A stretch of DNA of 64,000 bases, taken from NCBI GenBank assembly GCA_020072815.1, contig JAIQGE010000002.1:1-64000 (forward strand), read 5' to 3'. This stretch comes from Terriglobia bacterium (GTDB taxonomy: Bacteria > Acidobacteriota > Terriglobia > Terriglobales > Acidobacteriaceae). How positions within the stretch are numbered: the stretch's first letter is position 1; each line of letters begins with the position of its first letter. The notes beneath the pieces are model-generated. The model saw only the letters and a list, made by a program, of their open reading frames with translations. It made no database searches and was not told the DNA's origin. Positions 17,075 to 25,682 of the stretch are shown piece by piece. A program made the translations under genes and the position numbers.

Positions 17075-17915
17075 TCCTGTACACCGCGAACGGCGCGAAC
17101 CCGCGCTTGCGCACCCAGTTCATAAACCAGGCCACCACCGCCCAGGCCACGAAGAATGACACCACGAATCCGATGACCAGCACGACCCATTCGTGCGAGT
17201 TCATCGGCATGCGGCCCAGCGGTTCGCCGCCGTGTTTGGGATGCAGCGTTCGCAGCATGTCGTAACCGGTGGCCGCAACCATGGTGGGGATGGAGAGGAA
17301 GAAAGAAAACTCCAGCGCCGATGGGCGTGACATCCCGGCGAGCTGTCCCGCGGCAATGGTGGACATGGACCGCGAGGTCCCCGGGAACACCGCCGACGCA
17401 ATCTGGCACACGCCGATCCACACCGCCTGAAACACCGTCATCTCTTCCACGTGTTCGGTTTTAAAGCGCCCGCCTTCGCGCCCGCCCGCGCGTGGCGTGC
17501 CGAACATGGCGTCCACAATCCACATGACGATGCCGCCCACCAGCAGCGACCAGCCCATCACCGTCAGGCTCTCCAGATGTTTGCCGATCACCTTGGTCAG
17601 CAGGTACGCGGGCCCGGCGGTGCACACAAACGCGATCATCACCAGCGTCAGCGGATGGTTGAGCGCGGTGCGGTCGTTGTTTTCGCCTTGCGGGAACGTT
17701 GCCAGGAACTTGGAGATGCGCGCGCGAAAGTAAATCGGCAGGCAGAGGATGGCGCCCAGCTGGATCACGATGGAATACATCTTCCAGAACGGGTCGTCCA
17801 AGTGGATGTTGAGCAGCGCTTCGCTGATGCGCAGGTGCGCGGTGGAGCTCACCGGGAGAAACTCCGTGAGTCCTTCCACCACGCCTAGAAATATTGACAG
17901 GAGATATTCGTGCAA
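17031..17915 (-). CDS. uppP: Undecaprenyl-diphosphatase UppP (BacA)
   Basis: A 294-aa inner-membrane enzyme that dephosphorylates undecaprenyl pyrophosphate, recycling the lipid carrier for peptidoglycan and other surface polymers; excess gives bacitracin resistance. Both active-site signatures are present: GVVEGLTEFLPVSSTAHL at the N-terminus and PGTSRSMSTI in the middle, with about eight helices. The start codon is TTG 17915, supported by GGAGG eight bases upstream. It ends a minus-strand run that begins with the threonine dehydratase, 36 bases after the preceding gene. Confidence 0.97.
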   Translation of the reverse strand: MHEYLLSIFLGVVEGLTEFLPVSSTAHLRISEALLNIHLDDPFWKMYSIVIQLGAILCLPIYFRARISKFLATFPQGENNDRTALNHPLTLVMIAFVCTAGPAYLLTKVIGKHLESLTVMGWSLLVGGIVMWIVDAMFGTPRAGGREGGRFKTEHVEEMTVFQAVWIGVCQIASAVFPGTSRSMSTIAAGQLAGMSRPSALEFSFFLSIPTMVAATGYDMLRTLHPKHGGEPLGRMPMNSHEWVVLVIGFVVSFFVAWAVVAWFMNWVRKRGFAPFAVYRIIVGIAVLVWVMRS

Positions 17916-17951
17916 AAAGTTTCCTCCGGTTGGATGGCGGTGCGCACGCGA

Positions 17952-18977
17952 CTAGCGGCCAAAGCTTCTGCCCGTCAAGTCCGCGGGGACGTTCTGTTGC
18001 AGCGCGTAAATCAAGGCCCGGGCGCGCGGCCCCCAATCGCTCTCCACCGACTTCGCCGCCAGTTCGGTGGCAATGTCGATGCCCTTTTTTCTGGCTTTCT
18101 CGCTCTTGTCCTGCTGGTGCGCGGTGCGGAACATCTCCACCAGAGCGGCTTGCCGCCAGGCGGCGTTGTACAGGGCCTCCGCCGCTTTGGGCGATTCCGG
18201 ATGCTCATGCGCGTAATGCTCGTACATGTCAGATTCTTTTTCCGGACACCTGACGTCGTCTTTCCATTCGCCACACAGCTTGTTGTCAATCAGGTCGTAC
18301 GACGCCAGGTCCGCCCACCGGGTGTGGGGAAATTTCTTGATGAGCTCTTTCATCACGTCATCTTCAATCTCCGTGCGCAAGCTGGCGTCACGTTCGCGCG
18401 AAGAAGGCCGCGTCATCACGCCGGCTTTTTCCAGTTGCCACCGGATGTCGGCGGCGCGCCACAACGCTTCCCCCGCCAGCGGCGAGTTGGGAAAATATTC
18501 CTGCATGCGATAGTACAGCCGCATGGCGTCTTCCGCGGCATGGCGGCGACCGCCCCGCTGTTCGGCCTGGTTCTCAGAGTCCACGGCTTCGCCAAAAATG
18601 ATCTGGTCGCCGTTGGGCGTGGCGTTGGTGATGACCATGCGGCTTTCCACCCAGCCGCTGACTTCACGCGGCTCCATGCGGGCCGTGTCCACCACTACCA
18701 GCACCTGCGCCCAGTCTTTGCCGTCAACGGTGGAGCGTGCTATCACCAACAGAACGTCGCGCCCGCGCGATGCCATGGCCACTTTTTGCGAGGTGGCGTC
18801 CGGCGCCACGTACATGGGAACTTCCTGGATCAACGTGCCGTGTTCTTTGTCCGCGGCCTGCGCCGGCGAGGTCAGCATGGCGATGGCGATGGCAATACTC
18901 AACAACAGCGGCCATCGAACTTGCTTGCCGCGCGTTCGCGAATTTGCTTTTCGGAGAACCATCTGTGCGCCGCTCAT
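17952..18977 (-). CDS. Secreted SH3-like/TPR envelope protein (paralogue 1)
   Basis: A 341-aa protein from ATG 18977, whose ATGA overlaps the stop of the upstream paralogue. A signal peptide (LLLSIAIAIAMLTSPAQA) is followed by a bacterial SH3-like region (residues ~45-130, MYVAPDATSQKVAM, then VSGWVESRMV) and a helical TPR-like half (YYRMQEYFPNSPLAGEALWRA, then ESPKAAEALYNAAWRQ). It is clearly homologous to its upstream neighbour along its length. A periplasmic scaffold or cell-wall-linked role next to uppP is plausible, not shown. Confidence 0.82.
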   Translation of the reverse strand: MSGAQMVLRKANSRTRGKQVRWPLLLSIAIAIAMLTSPAQAADKEHGTLIQEVPMYVAPDATSQKVAMASRGRDVLLVIARSTVDGKDWAQVLVVVDTARMEPREVSGWVESRMVITNATPNGDQIIFGEAVDSENQAEQRGGRRHAAEDAMRLYYRMQEYFPNSPLAGEALWRAADIRWQLEKAGVMTRPSSRERDASLRTEIEDDVMKELIKKFPHTRWADLASYDLIDNKLCGEWKDDVRCPEKESDMYEHYAHEHPESPKAAEALYNAAWRQAALVEMFRTAHQQDKSEKARKKGIDIATELAAKSVESDWGPRARALIYALQQNVPADLTGRSFGR

Positions 18978-19936
18978 TGCGACAACCCGTAGACGGAAAT
19001 ATTCTGTTGCAGCTTGTACAACAGGCTGGCGGCCCGCGTTTTCCACTCGGGTTGAAGCTGGCTGGCCAGCTCCTGCGTCAAGGCCATGGCCCGGTTGCGC
19101 GCGGCAGTGCTGCTGGCGGGCTGGCCTTGGATGCGGAAGATGTCCGCCAGCGCGGCTTGCCGCCACGCCGCGTTGTACAGCGCTTCCGCCGCTTTGGGCG
19201 ACCGCGGATGCTCCCGCGCGTACAGCTCGTACGCTGTGCTTTCTTTCAGCGGACAGTCAGCCAGTCCTCGCCATTCCGGACACATTTTGTTTTCCAGGAG
19301 ATCATAGGCAGCCAGGTCCGCCCACTTGCTTCCCGGGAATTTCTGGATCACCGCCTGCATCAGCTTTTCGTCCACCGGCGCTTGTCCTTTGGCCTTGGCC
19401 CGGTCCAGTTGCCAGCGGATGTCGGCAAAGCGGAAGGTAGCTTCACCGGTCAGCGGCGAGTTGGGAAAATATTCAGCAACGCGCTGGTAGAGACGAAGCG
19501 CGTCCTCGGCTGCGCCTCTGCGCCCGCGAGGCCGTTCTGCTTCCTGCTCCGCGTTGACGGCTTCGCCGTAGATGATCTGGTCGGCGTTCATGGTCGCCGC
19601 CGTGACCACCGCCGTTGCCGGCAGCCATCCTGTCACCTGGCGGGAGTTTTCTCCTTGTGTAAGGGTGACGAATATTTTCATCCAGGTCTGGTTGCCGTCA
19701 GCGTTTTTGCGCTCCAGCACCACCAGGTCGCGGCCGCGTTCCACCTGCGCAATTCTTTCTGCACTTGTCGCCGGCGAAGAGTAGAGCGAAGCTTCGCGGA
19801 TGAGCGTGGCATGCTCGTTGTCGGCCGCCGCGGCGCTCAGCGCGAAGAGTCCGGTGGCCAGCAGCGCGGCAAGTTTCGCGGACCAGGCACAGCCCGGCAC
19901 ACATCGCACCCCAATTCGGAAGCATTTCATGCGCAT
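18974..19936 (-). CDS. Secreted SH3-like/TPR envelope protein (paralogue 2)
   Basis: A 320-aa protein. ATG 19936 is taken as start, one base after the dehydratase stop; the frame continues into that gene. Basic start plus hydrophobic stretch (KLAALLATGLFALSAAAA) is a signal peptide. The SH3-like part (LYSSPATSAERIAQVERGRD, then VTGWLPATAVV) and the TPR-like part (AEYFPNSPLTGEATFRFADI, then PRSPKAAEALYNAAWRQ) match paralogue 1 closely, so this is a tandem duplication. Translational coupling on both sides (1 base, then ATGA) makes one operon with ilvA-like and uppP. Confidence 0.82.
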   Translation of the reverse strand: MRMKCFRIGVRCVPGCAWSAKLAALLATGLFALSAAAADNEHATLIREASLYSSPATSAERIAQVERGRDLVVLERKNADGNQTWMKIFVTLTQGENSRQVTGWLPATAVVTAATMNADQIIYGEAVNAEQEAERPRGRRGAAEDALRLYQRVAEYFPNSPLTGEATFRFADIRWQLDRAKAKGQAPVDEKLMQAVIQKFPGSKWADLAAYDLLENKMCPEWRGLADCPLKESTAYELYAREHPRSPKAAEALYNAAWRQAALADIFRIQGQPASSTAARNRAMALTQELASQLQPEWKTRAASLLYKLQQNISVYGLSQ

Positions 19937-19937
19937 C

Positions 19938-20918
19938 CTACAAGGCACCTTGAAGAATATCTTTAAAAAGCTGTGGCTCCATATTACCGCCACTCACCAC
20001 TGCAACAGTAGTGCCCGGAGGAATTTCATCGGCGTGGAACATGGCCGCCGCCGTGGTCACCGCTCCGCTGGGCTCGGCCAGGATTCGTCCCGCGAACAGC
20101 AAGTGCCGCATGGCTTGCTTGATCTCGTCTTCCTTCACCGCCACGATCGCGTCCACATATTTGCGCACGTGCGCGAAGGTGATGTCGCCCAGGCTCACCG
20201 ACCGCAAGCCATCCGCCAGCGTTTTCGCGGCATCCTCGGCTTTCGTTTTCTGGATCGTCCCTGTGCGCAGGCTTTCGCGCGCGTCCGCGGCAAACTCCGG
20301 CTCCACGCCAATCACCTTGATCTTGGGGTTGGACTCCTTGATCGCCGTGGCCACGCCGCTGATCAACCCTCCGCCGCCCACCGGGACCAGCACCACTTCC
20401 ACGTTGGGCATGTCTTCCAGGATTTCCAGCGCCATCGTCCCTTGGCCGGCGATGATCTTTTCGTCGTTATACGGAGGCACGGCAATCAGTCCGCGTTCTT
20501 TTTCCAGCTCTTCGGCTTTCCTGATCCGCTCTTCGCTCGCCGGCCCAACCAGTACAATCTCTGCGCCCAGCGCGCGTGTGGCGTCCAGCTTTACTTTCGG
20601 CGCGTTGCTGGGCATCACGATGGTCGCCTTCACGCCCAGCGCCCGCGCCGCAAATGCTACGCCCTGCGCGTGATTGCCGCTGGAGTGGGCGACAACGCCG
20701 CGCTGCCGCTGTTCCGGCGTGAGCGACGATATCTTGTTGTAAGCGCCCCGCAACTTGAATGAGCCAACCGGCTGCAGGTTCTCCGGCTTCAGGAAAATCT
20801 GGCGGCCGTCGGGCAGCTGGCACGCCACCAGCGGCGTGCGCACCGCCACCCCGCGCAGCAACGTGCGTGCTTGTTGGATGTCCTGGAGGGTCACCATGGT
20901 TGGATTCTTCAGTAGCAT
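19938..20918 (-). CDS. ilvA: Threonine ammonia-lyase (dehydratase), PLP-dependent
   Basis: A 326-aa fold-type II PLP enzyme converting threonine to 2-oxobutanoate, the first step to isoleucine. The PLP lysine lies in GSFKLRGA, the substrate loop is SSGNHAQG and the phosphate-binding loop is VGGGGLISG. It lacks the C-terminal ACT-type regulatory domain of biosynthetic IlvA, so it is of the short TdcB/serine-racemase-like type and probably not feedback-inhibited by isoleucine. Start could be ATG 20918 or ATG 20897. It heads the operon with the two SH3/TPR genes and uppP. Serine dehydratase or racemase activity is an alternative. Confidence 0.9.
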   Translation of the reverse strand: MLLKNPTMVTLQDIQQARTLLRGVAVRTPLVACQLPDGRQIFLKPENLQPVGSFKLRGAYNKISSLTPEQRQRGVVAHSSGNHAQGVAFAARALGVKATIVMPSNAPKVKLDATRALGAEIVLVGPASEERIRKAEELEKERGLIAVPPYNDEKIIAGQGTMALEILEDMPNVEVVLVPVGGGGLISGVATAIKESNPKIKVIGVEPEFAADARESLRTGTIQKTKAEDAAKTLADGLRSVSLGDITFAHVRKYVDAIVAVKEDEIKQAMRHLLFAGRILAEPSGAVTTAAAMFHADEIPPGTTVAVVSGGNMEPQLFKDILQGAL

Positions 20919-21054
20919 TGTCTATGTTAAATGATGACTCTCAATGCGCCTGCTGCATATTGGATGCAGGAGGAACGCTAGCAACAAGAATCCCCTAAAA
21001 TTATTTTCAAATCGTTTACCATTCCTTTTTGCAGAAAACCCTGACCGGAGCCCC

Positions 21055-21924
21055 ATGGACGTCCACCTGATTGACGGCACCTACGAGCTGTTCCGCTACT
21101 TTTTCGCCGTGCCCTCGGCGAAAGATGCCAGCGGACAGGAGATCGGCGCCGTGCGTGGCGTGTTGACTTCCGTCCTGTCCATGATCGAGCAGGGCGCAAC
21201 CCATCTGGGCGTGGCCACCGACCACGTTGTGGAATCGTTTCGCAACGATCTCTATCCTGGATACAAAACCAGTGAAGGCGTGGACCCGGAGCTGCTCTCG
21301 CAGTTCCCGATTCTGGAGGAAGCGCTGGAAGCCATGGGTGTTATGGTCTGGCCCATGGTGGAATTTGAAGCCGACGACGCGCTCGCCTCTGCCGCCGCCA
21401 AAGCCGCGAAGGACAGCTCCGCAAGGAAAGTCTTCATCTGCACGCCAGACAAAGACCTGAGCCAGTGTGTCGCCGGCACGCGCGTCGTCCAGCTCGACCG
21501 CCGTCGTGAGATCGTGCGCGATGAATCGGGCGTCGTGGAAAAGTTCGGCGTGGGGCCCCGGTCCATTCCCGACTACCTGGCCGTGGTCGGTGACAGCGCC
21601 GACGGCTTCCCCGGCATTCCCGGATGGGGCGCCAAGGCCGCGGCCCTCGCTCTGTCTCAGTATCCGCACCTTGAAGATATCCCCAAGGATTGGCAGGCTT
21701 GGCACCCATCCATCAAGCGCGCCCGTGCCTTGTCCGAATCTCTGTTCGGCGCGTGGGATGACGCCTTGCTTTTCCGCACTCTCGCCACCTTGCGCCTGGA
21801 CGTCCCCGTCTTCAACACGGTTGACGACCTTCGCTGGCAAGGCCCGCGTCCCATGTTCGCCGAACATGCGCAGCGACTGAAGGCGCCCGACCTGCTTCGC
21901 CGCGTGCTGGCGGCCAAGTACTAG
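21055..21924 (+). CDS. Stand-alone 5'-3' exonuclease / flap endonuclease
   Basis: A 289-aa protein from ATG 21055 (MDVHLIDGTYELFRYFF). The PIN-like N-terminal nuclease domain has the expected acidic residues (HLIDGTYE, VEFEADDALAS, CTPDKDLSQ), and the helix-3-turn-helix DNA-binding motif follows (VGDSADGFPGIPGWGAKAA). This is the nuclease half of DNA polymerase I found as a free protein, like Xni/ExoIX or archaeal-type FEN. It should trim 5' flaps or RNA primers. It is divergent from the threonine dehydratase gene. Confidence 0.9.
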   Translation: MDVHLIDGTYELFRYFFAVPSAKDASGQEIGAVRGVLTSVLSMIEQGATHLGVATDHVVESFRNDLYPGYKTSEGVDPELLSQFPILEEALEAMGVMVWPMVEFEADDALASAAAKAAKDSSARKVFICTPDKDLSQCVAGTRVVQLDRRREIVRDESGVVEKFGVGPRSIPDYLAVVGDSADGFPGIPGWGAKAAALALSQYPHLEDIPKDWQAWHPSIKRARALSESLFGAWDDALLFRTLATLRLDVPVFNTVDDLRWQGPRPMFAEHAQRLKAPDLLRRVLAAKY

Positions 21925-21941
21925 GTCAGTTTGGACTGACC
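21924..21941 (+). terminator. Hairpin after the exonuclease gene
   Basis: GGTCAGT, loop TTGG, ACTGACC: a perfect 7-bp stem beginning on the stop codon of the exonuclease gene. No T-run follows, so termination would be weak or need Rho. Confidence 0.4.
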
Positions 21942-21993
21942 CAGTACCTGTATCAGCGTCTAGCGATTCGCTTGAGCCCGCTTTTCACGCGGC

Positions 21994-23067
21994 CTACTGG
22001 CCATTGGAGCAAACCTGCAGGTTTGCGTTTTGGAAGCTGAACCAATGGTTGACTGACGTGGATGGTGACTGGCCGAAATACTGCAGGAAGACCAGGTCCT
22101 GCAGGTTGTAAGTGAACCCGTTCAACGTGTAGGGGACGGCGCCAAAATTGGGCGCGCCCTCCAGCGGATCGCCATTCTCCAAGAAACCGCCGCAGCCGGG
22201 GTTATCAATGAACGGGTCATCCATCCACTCGCCGACTTCGTGCGAGAGGGCGGAAACATCCTGGGCAAACGCGCCCGCCCTGTCAATGTAGGTGAAATGG
22301 GAATAGGTCTGGGGCGAGCTCGCGCTGCCAAATGCGCTGTGGTAGCCGCCAATGCAGCAACCGCCCGACGTGAGGTACGTGTTGTAGGTCAGGGCTATGG
22401 GCAGGCTGTCGGGCGTGATTTGGCTGTTGCCGCTGATGATCTGCTGCAGCCTGGCGTCAAAGAAGTTGATGTCCACCAGGGCCGCTCGTACGCCGAACTC
22501 TGTGGCGATCTTGCCGGATGCCGGCGGAACGTTAATGGTCACTTCCGGCAGCACAACCAGATTCAGCAGCACATGATAGTTGGTGTTGATGGATACATCG
22601 CTCCAAAAGTTGCCGCGCTGGTAAGCATCAATATATTGCGTGTTCCCAAGGTCAACGCCACCCTGCACAAAATCAATGCCCGAGTTGAAGATGGGCGAGA
22701 GCGCGGTGTTCTGGATCACGTTCCGGCCGTTGGCCAGCACGTGTGCCGGATCAAAGATGCCATTGGGGGTCGGGTTGATGACGATGCGGATGGGGATCAG
22801 ATAAGCGGTCACCGTGGTTGCGGTGTTGGTGGTTTGCGGATTGGTTCCCACCATGGTGAAACTGGTTCCGCCCGGCGATAGACTCCCGGTCCAGTTCGTG
22901 ACGGTGGGAGTAGCCGGAGCGAGCACGTTGCTGAGATAACGCGGAGGCAGGGTAACGAACCTGGGCGTGGATTGCGCCTGCGCCATGGCGGAGCCTGCCA
23001 GGCTGACGCAGGTTAACGCGGTAAGGGCGGCGAAAATAGTCAGGGGAGCAAAGATTTTTTTGCGCAC
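21994..23067 (-). CDS. Secreted protein with a zincin-like HE motif
   Basis: A 357-aa protein from GTG 23067, with AAGGAG upstream. The signal peptide ends near AQA. The middle is a Gly/Asn/Thr-rich beta region, and SALSHEVGEWMDDP begins with H276-E277 followed by E280 and D283, a pattern resembling metal ligands of zinc metallopeptidases, though the second histidine of HExxH is absent. Paired cysteines (GGCCIGG; NPGCGGF) suggest disulfides after export. I recall such proteins only in Acidobacteria. Protease activity is a hypothesis. Confidence 0.72.
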   Translation of the reverse strand: MRKKIFAPLTIFAALTALTCVSLAGSAMAQAQSTPRFVTLPPRYLSNVLAPATPTVTNWTGSLSPGGTSFTMVGTNPQTTNTATTVTAYLIPIRIVINPTPNGIFDPAHVLANGRNVIQNTALSPIFNSGIDFVQGGVDLGNTQYIDAYQRGNFWSDVSINTNYHVLLNLVVLPEVTINVPPASGKIATEFGVRAALVDINFFDARLQQIISGNSQITPDSLPIALTYNTYLTSGGCCIGGYHSAFGSASSPQTYSHFTYIDRAGAFAQDVSALSHEVGEWMDDPFIDNPGCGGFLENGDPLEGAPNFGAVPYTLNGFTYNLQDLVFLQYFGQSPSTSVNHWFSFQNANLQVCSNGQ

Positions 23068-23284
23068 AAATATCTCTCCTTAGCGAACTTCTCGCTATAG
23101 TCGCGGGCTGCAGTTGGCGAATGTAAGCTTTAGTTCAGACGACTGAAGGCAGTTCTTGCAACTGCAGCGCGTCTTCCCATCAGATATATAGATTCCGACC
23201 CCGGCAGCCCAAGGCACCCAGGGTCGGAGCTTTGCCAGATCGCTGTGCAGACTGGTATGGCTTCGCCTGCGCTGCGAACTGGGT

Positions 23285-24073
23285 TTAATGCACTGCTACT
23301 CCGACGACTCCCGCGGAGAAACTATCGCAGCCAATGTTGCCGCAGACGGCGATGTCAGTGGTATTGGCGAAGTTAGGGAAGCCAAAGAAGCTTGAGACGA
23401 AGAACGAGAGGTCAGTTGGCTCTGTTCCAGGTCCCTGGATGTTCGCCGGGGAATTGTCCTCCACGTCAGACAGGAAGGCGATGGCCGGGCTCGTGGGCAC
23501 CATTGTCATCCAGTAGCTGCCATTTTCCAGGATGGGGCAGCTAATGCCCGTAATCAGGATGGTCACCTCAGGAAGGCCAAAGCCGCTGCGTCCGGTGGGG
23601 GTTACCGTGGGCACCCCGGTGCCGCTGCAGATGGTTTTTACCTGGTTGCCATTGGGATTGCCGCCTTCGGCGACTGAGCCTTGTACGATGGACCAGGACA
23701 CGCTGCTCACCCCTATGCCCAACCCCAGGTCCTCCATCAGCTCATTCACAAAGAGCCCTCCCACTTGCCAGTCGGTCTTGCCCTTTGCTCCCTTGAACTT
23801 CTTTGGAATCGTGATCGGGATATAGACCACCCCGGTGATGTTGAAGACGGTGTTAGTGCCGTTCCACAGACCATTGGGGTTCTGGCCGTTAATGTCAAAA
23901 TCGCCGGCGTACAGCAGGCACGAGTTAAGAATGCACGGCTCTTCCGTGCCAACGGGTGGGCCACCGGGCTTGGCTTCGCCCATGTGTATCTGCTGGGCCT
24001 GCGACGCACCCGATAAGCAGACCATAATCAGCGCGGCAAACAATGCTGCCGATCCAAACACTTTCTTCACCAT
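23285..24073 (-). CDS. Secreted protein, unknown
   Basis: A 262-aa exported protein starting at ATG 24073, with AAGGAG eight bases upstream. A signal peptide (LFAALIMVCLSGASQAQ) is followed by a Gly/Asn/Pro-rich, beta-type body with about eight cysteines (for example CILNSCLLY and VCGNIGCDS). No catalytic motif is recognised. It is 217 bases upstream of another secreted-protein gene on the same strand, and both share composition and style, but their spacing suggests separate promoters. Confidence 0.72.
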   Translation of the reverse strand: MVKKVFGSAALFAALIMVCLSGASQAQQIHMGEAKPGGPPVGTEEPCILNSCLLYAGDFDINGQNPNGLWNGTNTVFNITGVVYIPITIPKKFKGAKGKTDWQVGGLFVNELMEDLGLGIGVSSVSWSIVQGSVAEGGNPNGNQVKTICSGTGVPTVTPTGRSGFGLPEVTILITGISCPILENGSYWMTMVPTSPAIAFLSDVEDNSPANIQGPGTEPTDLSFFVSSFFGFPNFANTTDIAVCGNIGCDSFSAGVVGVAVH

Positions 24074-24506
24074 GTCTTTCTCCTTGTATTGGAGCTTTTA
24101 GCTCTCGTGATCAACATCCTTTCGCGATCAGCACGAACGCTGTACACATCTGCGGAAAAGACAAACAAGTCCGTCCGCACTTTAGGAGGCCCGCGGAACT
24201 ATAGTGGCAGCGCATACTAAAACGTTGCAATAGTTATTGGGAAAATGTTCTGTGAATATCTAGTCATGTTAAAGATATCTAATCCTAATGGAACTAAGAA
24301 CTACTTAGTCTTACAGGATGGCTGTTGCAGATAACTAAAAAGGAAGTGAACGATATCTCGACATTAGAGATAGATACAAACCAGTAATCTATGCGCCGTG
24401 TTTAGCAAGACTGTGCCAGAAAGTCATCAGACAGGTATGTGCTTGATTGAAGGATGGGAGAGAATTCCGGAGACGGCCACCGGCTGGGTGGGCTTTGTTT
24501 CTGTAC
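24074..24506. other. AT-rich non-coding region upstream of a secreted-protein gene
   Basis: 433 bases, much richer in A+T than the surroundings. It holds ACTAAG/CTTAGT (24293-24309), a 6-bp hairpin, and must contain the promoter for the minus-strand gene starting at 24073. No gene is seen. Confidence 0.45.
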
Positions 24507-25682
24507 CTATCGTTTTCCCATTTTGGGAGGCGGCGGCAACTCCTCTGCTGCCTCCAGTACCTGCGCCATGAACTCAATCAAATCCCATTTCTGCGAAAGA
24601 GTCACTTTGTCTTCCAAATGGACGTGGATCAACGCCGGGCTCAGCAGCACTTTCCTGAGCGCGCCCGGTGGAACGTCCTTGGCCAGCCACTCTGATTCCG
24701 ACGCAGGAATTACGTTGTCCGCGGTGCCGTGCAGAATGAATACCGGGACCTTTAGGCCGTCCAGGTTGTGGTGCGGCGAAACCGCGTCCATCTCGTCTTT
24801 GTATTTCTCAATCTCTTGGAGAAGCTGCTGCTGCAGTTTCTCGCGATGGTGAACGATCAGATCAAACTCCGCTTGGCCCGCCACGCTCGCTGTACGGGCC
24901 GCGCGCAACGAATCATCCGGCTTCTCCCACAGCCACAGCCGCAGAGCGTCGCGGGCGGCGGGAATGTCGCGCTCGGCAAAGAAGTCGCTCAGGTGCGTGT
25001 AAGCCAGCACCAGCACACCGTATTCGTGCGCGTCCAGCGGCGCCGTGGAACCGTCCGGCCGTTCCACCACGTTAGCTGCGAAAAATCGCGCCACCCGCGC
25101 CATGTCATCGTGCGCGCCCACGGCCACCACGAACCCTATGTTGCCGGCATATTCCGGCCGGCTCGCCGTCATCAGCGCCAGGCCTCCGGCAAAGCTCAGT
25201 CCGATCACCCCCACTTTGCGCCCCACTTGCGCGCTCAGGTAGTTGGTGGCGGCGCCGATGGTGTCAATCGTCTTGGGCGTCACGCGATAATCCGTCAGGT
25301 CCGTCAGTTCCGGCGCCATGACCAGCAACCCGGCCCCGGCGGCTGCGCTGGCAAAGCGCCCCAGGCGCGGCTCTTCCAGCCCCAGATTGTGGATGCCGTG
25401 CAGCACCACAATCGCCGGCGGATTGCTCACGTCCTGCGGAATGTACATGCGGAACTTGAGCGGACCCTGCGGGGTCTCAACCGTGGTCAATACCTGTGTG
25501 AAGGGATGGCGGGCGAAGCGGGTGGAAAATCCCTGGGCCTGCGCGTCAGAGAAGCGCATCAGCAGTGACATGGCGCGCAGATGGTCGCCGGCCGTGCGGT
25601 GCAGCGTCAGCCACGCCAGCAACAGCAGCGCAACGCAAACAGCAAAATACGCGAGTTTGCGTGAACGCCGCGCTTCGGCCAC
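24507..25682 (-). CDS. Membrane-anchored alpha/beta hydrolase
   Basis: A 391-aa protein from GTG 25682. One N-terminal membrane helix (LAYFAVCVALLLLAWLTL) anchors a soluble domain. The hydrolase fold is clear: oxyanion region VVLHGIHNLG, nucleophile elbow GLSFAGG, an acid in HGTADNVIP and a histidine in ALIHVHLE, giving a Ser-Asp-His triad. Substrate unknown; dienelactone-hydrolase or esterase-like enzymes are closest in style. Its start overlaps the RNase J stop by one base (TAGTG), so it is translated with rnj. Confidence 0.86.
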   Translation of the reverse strand: MAEARRSRKLAYFAVCVALLLLAWLTLHRTAGDHLRAMSLLMRFSDAQAQGFSTRFARHPFTQVLTTVETPQGPLKFRMYIPQDVSNPPAIVVLHGIHNLGLEEPRLGRFASAAAGAGLLVMAPELTDLTDYRVTPKTIDTIGAATNYLSAQVGRKVGVIGLSFAGGLALMTASRPEYAGNIGFVVAVGAHDDMARVARFFAANVVERPDGSTAPLDAHEYGVLVLAYTHLSDFFAERDIPAARDALRLWLWEKPDDSLRAARTASVAGQAEFDLIVHHREKLQQQLLQEIEKYKDEMDAVSPHHNLDGLKVPVFILHGTADNVIPASESEWLAKDVPPGALRKVLLSPALIHVHLEDKVTLSQKWDLIEFMAQVLEAAEELPPPPKMGKR

